From positions 62,001 through 126,000 of the forward strand of contig JBKBRB010000002.1 in assembly GCA_046292465.1 (NCBI GenBank): a stretch of 64,000 nucleotides of DNA, in the 5' to 3' direction. Shown piece by piece: positions 8,503 through 16,134 of this stretch. The notes beneath the pieces were generated by a model that had not been told where the DNA came from, made no database searches, and saw only the letters and a program-made list of their open reading frames with translations. Source of the DNA: JANWWM01 sp046292465. Lineage in GTDB: Bacteria; Bacteroidota; Chlorobiia; Chlorobiales; Thermochlorobacteraceae. Numbering within the stretch: the first letter of the stretch is position 1; each line of letters begins with the position of its first letter. The translations under genes and the position numbers were made by a program.

Positions 8503-9474
8503 ATGACGCTTTCAACGCGAAACTGTTCTCATCGAATAAAAGCGCGCGCGCTTGAATTGGGATTTTCCGCCGTAGGCATTTCACGCGCCGAAGCCCTTTC
8601 CGATGAAGCGCGAAAGTTAGAGCAATGGCTTGCAAAAGGCATGCACGGCGAAATGCGCTATATGGAAGAAAATTTTGAAAAGCGCGTGAACCCCAAAGTT
8701 CTCATGCCCGAAGCCAAATCCGTTGTTTCTGTGCTTGCCAATTACTTCCCTTCCGACCTTTCTCCTTCCACCAATGGCAAAATTTCCATCTACGCACAAA
8801 GCAAAGACTATCACATCGTTGTCAAATCAAAATTGCAAACCCTCTTCTCGTTTGTCTGCGACTTGGTCGGAAATGTGAATGGACGCGCTTTTGTCGACTC
8901 TGCTCCGACAATGGATAAAGTCCTTGCACAGCGTTCAGGCTTGGGCTGGATTGGCAAACACACGAACCTCATTTCTCGACGGCTCGGCTCGTTTTTTTTC
9001 ATCGGAAACTTACTGCTCGACTGCGAACTCGATTATGACGCCCCCTACCTTCAAAACTACTGCGGCACTTGCACTGCTTGCATTGACCTCTGCCCAACAC
9101 ACGCCATCACGCACGACGGTCAAGTCGACGCTCGCAAGTGCATTTCCTACCTGACCATCGAACTTAAACGCAACTTCACCGACGAAGAAAAATCCATGCT
9201 CGGCGAATGGCTTTTTGGGTGCGACATTTGTCAAGACGTCTGCCCTTGGAATCGCTTTTCAAAGCCAACCGCCATTTCTGAATTTCAGCCCAAACCCGAA
9301 GTTCAACGCCTTTCCGCCGACGATATTTTAGACCTCACCAAATCTTCTTTTCAGCGCATCTTTGGCGAAACGCCTGTGTTCAGAACAGGACTGCGCCGCT
9401 TGAAGCGCAATGCCGAAGCCGTCAAAGAAAATTTGCGTTCTGAAACGTTGCGTTCAAATGGTGAAGCACCTTAA
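8503..9474 (+). CDS. queG: Epoxyqueuosine reductase QueG
   Basis: 323 residues. A cobalamin-dependent iron-sulfur enzyme that performs the last step of queuosine synthesis, reducing epoxyqueuosine in tRNA. The N-terminal domain contains RSGLGWIGKHTNLI, a QueG signature. Two [4Fe-4S] motifs follow: CGTCTACIDLCPTHAI and CDICQDVCPWN, separated by the typical spacing around CISYLTIELKR. The protein lacks the long C-terminal HEAT-repeat tail of some homologues, which is normal for many phyla. It begins right after a strong terminator, so it likely has its own promoter, and converges with the BTAD fragment, overlapping its stop by 4 bases. Confidence 0.95.
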   Translation: MTLSTRNCSHRIKARALELGFSAVGISRAEALSDEARKLEQWLAKGMHGEMRYMEENFEKRVNPKVLMPEAKSVVSVLANYFPSDLSPSTNGKISIYAQSKDYHIVVKSKLQTLFSFVCDLVGNVNGRAFVDSAPTMDKVLAQRSGLGWIGKHTNLISRRLGSFFFIGNLLLDCELDYDAPYLQNYCGTCTACIDLCPTHAITHDGQVDARKCISYLTIELKRNFTDEEKSMLGEWLFGCDICQDVCPWNRFSKPTAISEFQPKPEVQRLSADDILDLTKSSFQRIFGETPVFRTGLRRLKRNAEAVKENLRSETLRSNGEAP

Positions 9475-9917
9475 CGAAGGTATTGCTTGAATCGCTGTGG
9501 CGGGTCAATGTTGAGTTCTTTGTTGAAAGCGGTTTTGCACTCGTCGTAAAGTTTTTTGAGTTCGGCTGTTTGATTTGTTTTGACGAAGAGCTGAAAGAGT
9601 TGTTCATAAACAGGCTCATAGATTCTATCCATTTCCAATATCCGCCGCCCGATTGAAATCGCCTCTTGATACCTTTCTTCTTTTTGATAAATCGCTCCCA
9701 ACTCTATTGCGGCAGAGAAAAATTTTTCATTTAGCGATTCGCGCTCAAATGCCGCCCAATCTTCGAATGCGTCTTCACTAAGAAAATAGCCTTGATACAT
9801 CTGAACGGCTTGCTCTAACTTTTTTTCTTTTGCTTTGCCACTTTCTTTTTTCGCCGCGTTTAGGAGCGACTTAAACTCAATGAAATCAATGTTCGCTTCT
9901 TCTGCGAAGTCGAGCAT
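9471..9917 (-). CDS. BTAD-domain fragment (C-terminal part of split regulator)
   Basis: 148 residues from the first in-frame ATG. The content is a bacterial transcriptional activator domain, a TPR-like helical fold found behind OmpR-type winged helices in SARP/AfsR regulators: ANIDFIEFKSLLNAAKK, AVQMYQGYFLSED, AIELGAIYQKEERYQEAI and a typical end (ELNIDPPQRFKQYL). In the same frame upstream of the ATG lie about 50 codons encoding a winged-helix segment (EELAEQLWQSNPREIA, ISHLRKALEP). The annotated start is therefore artificial and this is the tail of the split gene described at 9471-11454. Confidence 0.75.
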   Translation of the reverse strand: MLDFAEEANIDFIEFKSLLNAAKKESGKAKEKKLEQAVQMYQGYFLSEDAFEDWAAFERESLNEKFFSAAIELGAIYQKEERYQEAISIGRRILEMDRIYEPVYEQLFQLFVKTNQTAELKKLYDECKTAFNKELNIDPPQRFKQYLR

Positions 9918-10072
9918 GTAGGCATGGTCTCGGTTGGTGAGGTATCGCGAGGGTTGATAGGCAGAAAGCGTTGGCTCTAAGGCTTTTCGAAGATGAGAGA
10001 TAGTTGTTTTGAGTGCAGTTGCAATTTCTCGTGGATTGCTTTGCCAGAGTTGTTCAGCGAGTTCTTCCGTTG

Positions 10073-10681
10073 TTACGATTTTTGTTCAACGCTTGCGCGA
10101 ATTGCTTCTTGAAAAGAAGTGAGTTCGCTTGTTGGAATTCCGTATTTTTCCGCGTCGCGCCGGGCTTTTTCAAGTTCATACTTTTCAATCACGGCTTTGG
10201 TTTTTTGCTTTTCGTCTTCGCCGAAGATTTCTTCTTTGAGTTTTTGCTCCTGCTCTTTGAACACATTGCTTTTCTCGGTTTCTCCCAACCGTTCATAAAT
10301 GCGTTTGAATTCCGTTAAGATTGCGAGTTGATTTTTCTTTGAGCCTAATTCTTCGGCAAGTGCATTGGCTTTTTCAAGCACGATTAAAGCGTTGGTTAAT
10401 TCACCTTTGGACGCCAGAATGTTTGCAAGTCCCGTTTGAATCTCGACGGTGAGAATTTTATTTCCGATTTGCTCGGCAATCGCAAGCGCGGTTTGAAAAT
10501 AAGGTTCAGCGGAAGCAAAATCTTTCATTGAGGCATAGTCAATGCCTAAGTTCCATGCGGCTTGCGAATGTTCTTTTTGATAGCCAATCGTTTCTGCAAC
10601 AGATAAGCTTTTTCGGTGATAGCGAATCGCGTTTGCGTAATCGCCAAGCGCACGATAACGATTTCGACGTTGTTCAGACAA
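10073..10681 (-). CDS. TPR fragment (middle part of split regulator)
   Basis: 202 codons as an open frame. True homology starts about ten codons in, at YRALGDYANAIRYHRKSLSV. TPR units continue (AEPYFQTALAIAEQIGN, NALIVLEKANALAEELGS). A charged helix follows (KAVIEKYELEKARRDAEKY), resembling the coupling helix of the two TPR kinases in this window. It ends SVEQKS-stop where the frame is lost at an A-run, just before the winged helix. It overlaps the upstream fragment by 136 bases in another frame, which is a frameshift signature rather than genuine gene overlap. Confidence 0.75.
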   Translation of the reverse strand: MSEQRRNRYRALGDYANAIRYHRKSLSVAETIGYQKEHSQAAWNLGIDYASMKDFASAEPYFQTALAIAEQIGNKILTVEIQTGLANILASKGELTNALIVLEKANALAEELGSKKNQLAILTEFKRIYERLGETEKSNVFKEQEQKLKEEIFGEDEKQKTKAVIEKYELEKARRDAEKYGIPTSELTSFQEAIRASVEQKS

Positions 10682-11454
10682 ACGGAAATGTTGCGCTTAT
10701 CGCCAATAGTTTCGTAAATGGAAAGCCCTTCGAGTTCGTAAGCCAATGCGGTTGCGTGCTCGCCCATTGCGCCGTAGACCGTTCCGATATTTGCTAGCGA
10801 AGCGGCTTGGCTGTGTCTGATTCCTAAATCTTCCGATGCGTTTAGACTTTCAAAGAGGTATTCAAGCGCGTTGCGATACTCACCGATGTTGAAGTAAATC
10901 GCGGCAAGATTATTGGCAACGCGAGCATATCCGCGCTTATCGCGCAGTTTTTCATAAATCGCAAAACATTTGAAGTATGCCGCCGCCGCCTCGTCTTTCT
11001 TGCCCAAGTTTTCTTGCACAATCGCAAGGTGCATCATTGCATCAGCAATACTTTTTGAGTGATTGATCGATTGCGCGATTTGAATACTTTGTGAGAGTTT
11101 CTCGATAGCCTGTGCATAACGCCCTTGATTACAAAGCGTCATGCCTTCGAGGCGAAGTGCGGCGCACAATCCTAATTTATTGTTGATGGCTTCAAACTGC
11201 TGTTGGGTTAGGCGAGCGGCATTGAGCGTTACCGAGTAGTCGGCGCGGAAATAGGAGGCAAAGCCTTCAATCCAATCGCACCATATCAGAGTGGGTTCAT
11301 CGTTTTCGGCAAGTGCTTGCTTGCGTGCTTCTTGCATCAGGTTCAGCGCGATTTGCATGTCTTCCTGCATTCGCGCGATTGCCTGCGCAACTCTCGCATT
11401 CAGTTCAGCAGTCGGTTTTTCGTTGATTCTCGCTCTCGGCTTTTGCTTCGCCAT
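10546..11454 (-). CDS. TPR fragment (N-terminal part of split regulator)
   Basis: 302 codons. The genuine part is residues 1 to about 265: a basic start (MAKQKPRARINEKPTAELNA), then TPRs such as GRYAQAIEKLSQSIQIAQSI, KKDEAAAAYFKCFAIYEKL, GEYRNALEYLFESLNASEDL and GEHATALAYELEGLSIYETI. After NISVCLNN the sequence turns into non-TPR residues (EIVIVRLAITQTRF) because the correct frame continues one base away. No signal peptide or membrane helix, so a cytoplasmic sensor. Confidence 0.78.
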   Translation of the reverse strand: MAKQKPRARINEKPTAELNARVAQAIARMQEDMQIALNLMQEARKQALAENDEPTLIWCDWIEGFASYFRADYSVTLNAARLTQQQFEAINNKLGLCAALRLEGMTLCNQGRYAQAIEKLSQSIQIAQSINHSKSIADAMMHLAIVQENLGKKDEAAAAYFKCFAIYEKLRDKRGYARVANNLAAIYFNIGEYRNALEYLFESLNASEDLGIRHSQAASLANIGTVYGAMGEHATALAYELEGLSIYETIGDKRNISVCLNNVEIVIVRLAITQTRFAITEKAYLLQKRLAIKKNIRKPHGT

Positions 11455-11497
11455 TTCCCTTGATTACGGGTTTTGCATTGCTTTTTGAGCAACCTAT

Positions 11498-11878
11498 TTA
11501 AGCGTCTTTATTTCGCATAAAATCTGCGGTTCTGAAAAAGGCTTGCTCGAGCGTTTGGCAGAGTTCTTCCGACAGATTGATTTTTTTCATGGCTTCTTTC
11601 ATGCAGAGCATCCATTGGTCGCGCTCTTCTTCACCGATAGGGAACGGCAAGTGTCGCGCTCGCAAACGCGGGTGTCCGTATTTCTTGATGTAGAGCGGCT
11701 CTCCGCCAAGCCAGCCTGAAAGAAACATAAAGAGTTTTTCTCGAGAAACACGTAAATCTTTGGGGTGAAGGTTTCGGATTTTCTTGGCGCGTGGGTCGGT
11801 GTCCATGATGTCGTAGAATGTGTCGACGAGCTGACGCACTTTTGCTTCGCCGCCGAGTTGTTCATAAAGCGTTGTCAT
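11498..11878 (-). CDS. Group II truncated haemoglobin (trHbO type)
   Basis: 126 residues from the ATG at 11878 (MTTLYEQLGGEAKVRQLVDT). An upstream in-frame start at 11917 adds 13 residues not expected for the family. Group II features are WLGGEPLYIKKYGHPRLRAR with the conserved Trp/Gly-Gly, the proximal His in ARHLPFPI, and DQWMLCM. Such 2-on-2 globins bind oxygen, NO or peroxide, and are linked to oxidative and nitrosative stress or oxygen delivery to membranes. It is transcribed divergently from the GH125 gene, with only 68 bases between their starts for both promoters. Confidence 0.94.
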   Translation of the reverse strand: MTTLYEQLGGEAKVRQLVDTFYDIMDTDPRAKKIRNLHPKDLRVSREKLFMFLSGWLGGEPLYIKKYGHPRLRARHLPFPIGEEERDQWMLCMKEAMKKINLSEELCQTLEQAFFRTADFMRNKDA

Positions 11879-11946
11879 GTCTTGAAAAGACTTTATTTTG
11901 CGTTTTAACCGATTCAATCAACATTTTTCCAATTTCTACTCGAGCA

Positions 11947-13380
11947 ATGCCATCTCGCCGTGATGTTCTCAAAACCACTTCGTTTGCCTTGACAGGATTT
12001 GCACTTGGAATTAACGATTTCAAATTTTCAGATACGTTCAAAAGCAATCGCCCCGAACGAAATCGGCGCAAATTTACGAGCGATTCCGTTGATGCCACCA
12101 TTGAACGCATGAAAAAAACAATCGCCGATAAAGAACTGGCTTGGCTTTTTGAAAACTGTTTTCCCAACACGCTCGACACCACGATTGCGCATCATGGTAA
12201 GTTAAACGGCAAACTCGATACCTTTGTCATCACAGGCGATATTCCTGCCATGTGGCTTCGCGACTCGACCGCACAAGTAACGCCCTACATTCCGCTTTGC
12301 AAAGACGACCGTGCCTTGCAGAGCCTAATTCTCGGCGTCATCAATCGCCAAACCAACTGCATCTTGATTGACCCTTACGCAAATGCTTTCAATTACGACA
12401 ACAAAGAACAATCGCGCTGGCATCAAGATAAAACTGCCATGCGCAACGAACTGCACGAGCGCAAATGGGAAATCGATTCGCTTTGCTACGCCATTCGCCT
12501 CGCTTATCTCTATTGGAAAGCCACAGGCGACTCATCGTTTATGGATAAAGATTGGCAGGCGGCAATGAAACGCATTTACGATGTCTTTCGCGAACAGCAA
12601 CGCTTGCACGACGACGGCTCGTATCGATTCAAACGCGAATTTGCCGCTTGGTATGGCGACTTCATCGCCAATGACGGACTTGGACTTCCCACAAAAAAAG
12701 TCGGCTTAATTCACTCCGCTTTCCGCCCTTCCGACGACGCTTGTTTGTTTCCGTTTCTGATTCCTTCCAACTTCTTTGCAGTTGTCTCGCTTCGCCAACT
12801 TGCCGAAATGGTCTCTGTGGAATTGCGCGATAAAACCTTCGCAACTTCGTGCCGCGCGTTCGCCGATGAACTCGAGCAACTTCTTTACGAACACGGTAGA
12901 GCCTTTCATTTGAAGTATGGCTACTGCTACGCGTTTGAAACTGACGGATTCGGTAACCGCTATTTTATGGACGATGGCAATTTGCCCTCGCTCATTTCGC
13001 TTCCGTATCTCGGTTGTGTTCCGATTGACGACGAAGTGTATCAAAACACGCGCAAGTTTATTTTATCTGACGACCACATGTATTACTTCAAAGGCGAAGC
13101 AGGTGAAGGCTACGGCGGACCGCACGCCGGTTGGGAAATGATTTGGCACTTGGGCGTCATTGCTGTTGCGCTTACCTCAACACGCGACGAGGAAATTTTG
13201 AAGCAACTGTGCATTCTCAAAACCACACACGCGGGCACAGGCTTCATGCACGAAGCCTTTCACAAAGACGACGCCAAACGCTTCACACGCGCTTGGTTTG
13301 CATGGGCAAATACGCTCTTCGGCGAACTGCTCTTGAAACTCGAAAAAGAACGCCCGCACTTACTGCGCCAATCTATGTGA
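11947..13380 (+). CDS. Glycoside hydrolase family 125 (exo-alpha-1,6-mannosidase type)
   Basis: 477 residues from the ATG at 11947. The frame is open further upstream but would run through the globin gene. The N-terminus MPSRRDVLKTTSFALTGFAL has a twin-arginine-like pattern (S-R-R-D-V-L-K plus hydrophobic stretch), suggesting Tat export. GH125 / DUF1237 landmarks: IPAMWLRDSTAQVTPYI, WEIDSLCYAIRLAYLYW, HSAFRPSDDACLFPFLIPSN, DDGNLPSLISLPYLG, GEGYGGPHAG and the end HEAFHKDDAKRFTRAWFAW. Known members are metal-independent mannosidases acting on alpha-1,6-linked mannose. It may trim or recycle mannosylated glycans; a GDP-mannose pyrophosphorylase is encoded 6 kb away, but no link is shown. Confidence 0.93.
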   Translation: MPSRRDVLKTTSFALTGFALGINDFKFSDTFKSNRPERNRRKFTSDSVDATIERMKKTIADKELAWLFENCFPNTLDTTIAHHGKLNGKLDTFVITGDIPAMWLRDSTAQVTPYIPLCKDDRALQSLILGVINRQTNCILIDPYANAFNYDNKEQSRWHQDKTAMRNELHERKWEIDSLCYAIRLAYLYWKATGDSSFMDKDWQAAMKRIYDVFREQQRLHDDGSYRFKREFAAWYGDFIANDGLGLPTKKVGLIHSAFRPSDDACLFPFLIPSNFFAVVSLRQLAEMVSVELRDKTFATSCRAFADELEQLLYEHGRAFHLKYGYCYAFETDGFGNRYFMDDGNLPSLISLPYLGCVPIDDEVYQNTRKFILSDDHMYYFKGEAGEGYGGPHAGWEMIWHLGVIAVALTSTRDEEILKQLCILKTTHAGTGFMHEAFHKDDAKRFTRAWFAWANTLFGELLLKLEKERPHLLRQSM

Positions 13381-13447
13381 AAATTTGGTGTTTTAGTTCT
13401 TGACTTTCCACTTTGCGCAAAGTCTCTATTCTCGCTGTAAGCGTCTG

Positions 13448-13837
13448 CTACAGTTGTCTGACGAGTGAAATGCCAAAATAGGTCGCAAGAAAACAGACAA
13501 CGAGGGAGCCTGCAATGTTTAGGAAAGCGGCGAAGTATTTTCCGTTCAGAAGCAGTTCAACAGTTTCAAAACTGAATGTGGAAAATGTGGTCAATCCGCC
13601 TAAGAAGCCTGTTGTGAGTGCGATTCGCAATGTTGGAGAAATCACACTGCCGCGCAAGGCAACTTCAAAAATAATTCCGATGATAAACGAGCCAATGATA
13701 TTGACGGCGAGCGTGCCATATGGGAAGGCTTTTCCGAGCCATGCGTTTAGCCCGCTTGAAATCAAGTAGCGTGAAATACACCCTGCTCCACCGAACAAAC
13801 CAATCAAAAGAAGTGTGAACGCTTTACTTTGCTCCAT
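13448..13837 (-). CDS. crcB: Fluoride channel CrcB/Fluc
   Basis: 129 residues with four hydrophobic segments, the full length of one Fluc subunit. Diagnostic motifs are GGAGCISRYLIS in the first helix, GTLAVNIIGSFIIGI with the conserved Asn, and TTGFLGGLTTFSTFSFE, the phenylalanine-rich fluoride path. Fluc works as an antiparallel dimer exporting fluoride. The gene follows a small membrane protein by 3 bases and is co-transcribed with it. I looked for a fluoride riboswitch upstream of the pair and did not see its conserved core. Confidence 0.95.
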   Translation of the reverse strand: MEQSKAFTLLLIGLFGGAGCISRYLISSGLNAWLGKAFPYGTLAVNIIGSFIIGIIFEVALRGSVISPTLRIALTTGFLGGLTTFSTFSFETVELLLNGKYFAAFLNIAGSLVVCFLATYFGISLVRQL

Positions 13838-13840
13838 CTC

Positions 13841-14053
13841 TCAATCTTTACTTTCTCGCTGCTTGCGCTGATAAACGATTTCTTCGTAAATACTGATGAG
13901 TTCGTTGTAAATCCCAATGCCGATAATGGTTGGTGCCCAAAGTCCAACGAAAATGCCAGCAAGTTCATGGTTAGGGCTTGTTGCAAAGACAAAAAGGTAA
14001 ATTGAAAGTGCGATTGAAATTCCTGCACCTAAGAAATAGTAAATCGGCTTCAT
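13841..14053 (-). CDS. Small two-helix membrane protein
   Basis: 70 residues: a hydrophobic helix at about 5-24 (YYFLGAGISIALSIYLFVFA), a short loop with NHELAG, a second helix at about 33-52 (GIFVGLWAPTIIGIGIYNEL), and a charged tail (YQRKQRESKD). I do not recognise a named family. It lies 3 bases upstream of crcB on the same strand, so it may modulate or simply accompany the channel. Codon use and the tight spacing support a real gene. Confidence 0.7.
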   Translation of the reverse strand: MKPIYYFLGAGISIALSIYLFVFATSPNHELAGIFVGLWAPTIIGIGIYNELISIYEEIVYQRKQRESKD

Positions 14054-14153
14054 GAGTTTTGCTTGGATTGATACAGTTTAAGAATTTAAGCAAGATTCGG
14101 TTCAGTTTTGTAACTTCGTTCAAGGCTTTTTACAACTCAAACATATTCCACAC

Positions 14154-14459
14154 ATGAAGGTTTTATTTTTTGTTCTCGCGCTTTTCGTCTTTATCGGTTG
14201 TGGCTCTGAAAAAAAAGAAGCCCCAAAAGCCAATGTCGTGAAAGTTTCTTTTAAGATTGACGGAATGGTCTGTTCGAGCTGCGAAAAATCGATTGAATCG
14301 AAACTGACCAAAATTGACGGCGTAAAGTCTGTGAATGTGAGCCAAGAAGTTGGCAGTGCTGATGTTGAGTTTGACGCATCCAAAATCAGCGCCGAAAAAT
14401 TGATTGCAGATATCAGCGAATTAGGCTACAAAGCCTCTATCAAATCATCACAACAATAA
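14154..14459 (+). CDS. Heavy-metal-associated (HMA) domain lipoprotein
   Basis: 101 residues. Residues 1-20 form a lipoprotein signal with lipobox FIGC (Cys17). A single HMA fold follows with the metal site GMVCSSC and the typical ending AEKLIADISELGYKA. MerP- and CopZ-like domains bind Cu(I), Hg(II) or Zn(II); here the domain would hang in the periplasm from a lipid anchor. No P-type ATPase or metal regulator is nearby, so the metal and partner are unknown. It is followed 12 bases later by the YtxH protein. Confidence 0.88.
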   Translation: MKVLFFVLALFVFIGCGSEKKEAPKANVVKVSFKIDGMVCSSCEKSIESKLTKIDGVKSVNVSQEVGSADVEFDASKISAEKLIADISELGYKASIKSSQQ

Positions 14460-14471
14460 TTAGTAGTTAGT

Positions 14472-14834
14472 ATGCAGAAAAACGAGTTTTACAAGGGGTT
14501 ATTTTGGGGAACGCTTCTTGGGGCTGGAATCGGCACGGTAATGGGCATTTTGTTTGCACCGCGCAAAGGTGAAGACACACGTCGCGCCTTGTTCGAGAGC
14601 CTGAACGCAGGCTTAAACCCTGAACCTGATTTTCCGCTCGGCGATATGCCCGTTCCAAATGCTATTCCGCCCAAAGAAGGTGCAATGCCTGCTGATATAG
14701 AAAATGAAGCTAAACGCCGCGCCGACGACATCATCGACGAAGCACGCATCGAAGCACAACGCCTTATCCGTGAAGCCAATGCTCTGCTACGCGAAGCCGA
14801 AAAAGCAGGCAAAGGCAAAACAAACGGCTTGTAA
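14472..14834 (+). CDS. YtxH-like (gas-vesicle GvpP-type) small envelope protein
   Basis: 120 residues. A glycine-rich N-terminal membrane segment (GLFWGTLLGAGIGTVMGILFAPRKGEDTRR) is the hallmark of YtxH proteins. The second half is a charged helix rich in Ala, Glu and Arg (RRADDIIDEARIEAQRLIRE) likely to form a coiled coil, separated by a proline-rich linker (residues 45-75). In other bacteria YtxH proteins are induced by general stress; their biochemical role is not known. Confidence 0.85.
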   Translation: MQKNEFYKGLFWGTLLGAGIGTVMGILFAPRKGEDTRRALFESLNAGLNPEPDFPLGDMPVPNAIPPKEGAMPADIENEAKRRADDIIDEARIEAQRLIREANALLREAEKAGKGKTNGL

Positions 14835-14870
14835 TTTTTTGATTGAATCTCTTCAAAGGTTCATTGGTAT

Positions 14871-15086
14871 ATGATTACGCTCGAAGAAGTCAAGGAAATG
14901 CAAATCAACGCACCAATGGAGCACCAAAGAGTGATTGCTAAACTCTTGACGCGCCTTGGCAGAATGTACTACGACCTCAAAACAATCTCCTCGAGCCGCT
15001 TCCTGAAACCATGCTTGATGAAACGAAAACAAGCCCCGTTCCCGATGTTATGCTCTGCGACCATGTTCATGATACCGTTCCCGTAA
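14871..15086 (+). CDS. N-terminal fragment of Uma2-like protein
   Basis: 71 codons; only the first 37 or so (to YYDLK) belong to the real protein. The rest is read out of frame after the A-run at 14979-14982. Confidence 0.5.
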   Translation: MITLEEVKEMQINAPMEHQRVIAKLLTRLGRMYYDLKTISSSRFLKPCLMKRKQAPFPMLCSATMFMIPFP

Positions 15087-15295
15087 TTATCGAGGTTACA
15101 CGAACTCGCACGGTGCAAGCCGACATGAGAAAAATCATTTCGCTTATCACAGCAGAGGAATACGGCATTGTTGAAGGATTCGTTTATGATTACAAGAAAA
15201 ACGAATGGCACAAGTATAAAAAGGAGACTGGAGAAGTAACGACCAACCCGTCGTTCTGCGATACGCTCAACTTAGGCTTAGCAACGCTTGTATGA
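15011..15295 (+). CDS. C-terminal fragment of Uma2-like protein
   Basis: 94 codons from an internal ATG. It contains the probable catalytic core (PDVMLCDH, PVIIEVTRTRTVQADMRKI) and the typical EYGIVEGFVYDYKKNEW segment. Without the upstream part it probably does not fold. Confidence 0.6.
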   Translation: MLDETKTSPVPDVMLCDHVHDTVPVIIEVTRTRTVQADMRKIISLITAEEYGIVEGFVYDYKKNEWHKYKKETGEVTTNPSFCDTLNLGLATLV

Positions 15296-15357
15296 CACCG
15301 ATTACAACAGCACTCGCCCATTCTTCTATCAATCCTTAACCAACTGCTTCGCCGTTC

Positions 15358-16131
15358 ATGCTCACTTACGCCGCAAGAAATTTAGATAAGCGCGAAAAGG
15401 CTGTTATCCTTCTTCACGCCTTCCCGCTTTCTGCCGAAATGTGGTCGCGCCAACTTGATGCGCTTGCCGATAACGGCTACGCCGCGCTCGCACCAAATGC
15501 TTTCGGTTTCAACGATTCGCCACCCAAAGAAAATTGGACTTTTAACGACTACGCCGACGCGCTCAACGATTTGATGCACGCGCTCGAGATTTCACAAGCC
15601 ACACTGGTTGGAATTTCAATGGGCGGATATAAAGCCTTCGCTTTTTGGAGAAAGTATCCCGAAAAAGTCCGCTCGCTCGTGCTTTGTGCTACACGTGCCG
15701 AAGCCGATTCACCCGAAGCCAAAGCGGCACGATACGAGTTTATCGATGCCGTTTTGAAAAATGGCAAAGAAGAAGCCGTTACACGAATGATTCCTAAACT
15801 TCTTGGCGAAACGTCTCATCGCACGCGCCCTGAACTTGTCAAGCGCGTTGAATCTATTATTCGCCAGCAATCACCTGCTTCGATTGCTGAAACCCTTAAA
15901 GCCCTTGCTATGCGCGAAGATTCAACCTCGCTTCTTGCATCTATCACCGTGCCGACACTCGTTGTTGCAGGCGCGGAAGACGCCTTGATGAACGCCGCTG
16001 TTATGAAAGTCATTCACGATGACATTCCAAACAGCCAAATGAAAATCATCGACGGCGCAGGCCACTTACCGAACCTCGAGCAACCCGACATTTTTAACTT
16101 CTACCTTTTAGAACACCTGCACAAACTTTAA
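15358..16131 (+). CDS. Alpha/beta-hydrolase fold enzyme
   Basis: 257 residues with the complete alpha/beta-hydrolase machinery: oxyanion region LLHAFPLSAEMW, nucleophile elbow GISMGG (Ser), acid in VVAGAEDALM (Asp), and catalytic His in GAGHLPNLEQP. The length and cap region fit small carboxyl-ester or C-C hydrolases such as BioH- or RutD-like enzymes, but the substrate cannot be deduced. It has no signal peptide. marC starts 3 bases after its stop, so the two genes form a unit. Confidence 0.9.
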   Translation: MLTYAARNLDKREKAVILLHAFPLSAEMWSRQLDALADNGYAALAPNAFGFNDSPPKENWTFNDYADALNDLMHALEISQATLVGISMGGYKAFAFWRKYPEKVRSLVLCATRAEADSPEAKAARYEFIDAVLKNGKEEAVTRMIPKLLGETSHRTRPELVKRVESIIRQQSPASIAETLKALAMREDSTSLLASITVPTLVVAGAEDALMNAAVMKVIHDDIPNSQMKIIDGAGHLPNLEQPDIFNFYLLEHLHKL

Positions 16132-16134
16132 CGC

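Larger units (their letters stand above)
9471..11454 (-). pseudogene. TPR - winged helix - BTAD regulator split by two 1-base deletions
   Basis: Three minus-strand frames form one gene of about 660 codons. Frame A (11454 to about 10660) gives TPRs ending NISVCLNNVEIV. Frame B resumes as YRALGDYANAIRYHRKSL and runs to SVEQK. Frame C resumes as IVTTEELAEQLWQ, then ISHLRKALEPTLSAY, YLTNRDHAYMLDF, and a BTAD domain. Adding one base to the AA at 10657-10658 and one to the T5 run at 10079-10083 restores a continuous protein. Frame C has no usable start codon before 9917 although the winged-helix sequence upstream is intact, which supports a frameshift over separate genes. Predicted role: cytoplasmic TPR-sensing transcription regulator. 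Whether this is true decay or read error is undecided. Confidence 0.8.
14871..15295 (+). pseudogene. Uma2-family (PD-(D/E)XK-like) gene with one-base deletion
   Basis: Two overlapping frames make one protein of about 141 residues. The first gives MITLEEVKEMQINAPMEHQR and LGRMYYDLK. Adding one A to the A4 run at 14979-14982 continues it as NNLLEPLPETMLDETK, then PDVMLCDHVHDTVPVIIEV and EYGIVEGFVYDYKKNEW. The PDVML-(x)n-PVIIEV core recalls Uma2 / DUF820 proteins, which have a restriction-endonuclease-like fold. They are very numerous in Cyanobacteria and Chlorobiota, and of uncertain function. Like the split regulator at 10 kb, the lesion is loss of one base in a homopolymer. Confidence 0.7.

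Noticed and set aside
14054..14153. Possible fluoride riboswitch before the crcB operon
   Set aside because: The conserved GGTGATGG-type core and pseudoknot partners are not present on the minus strand.
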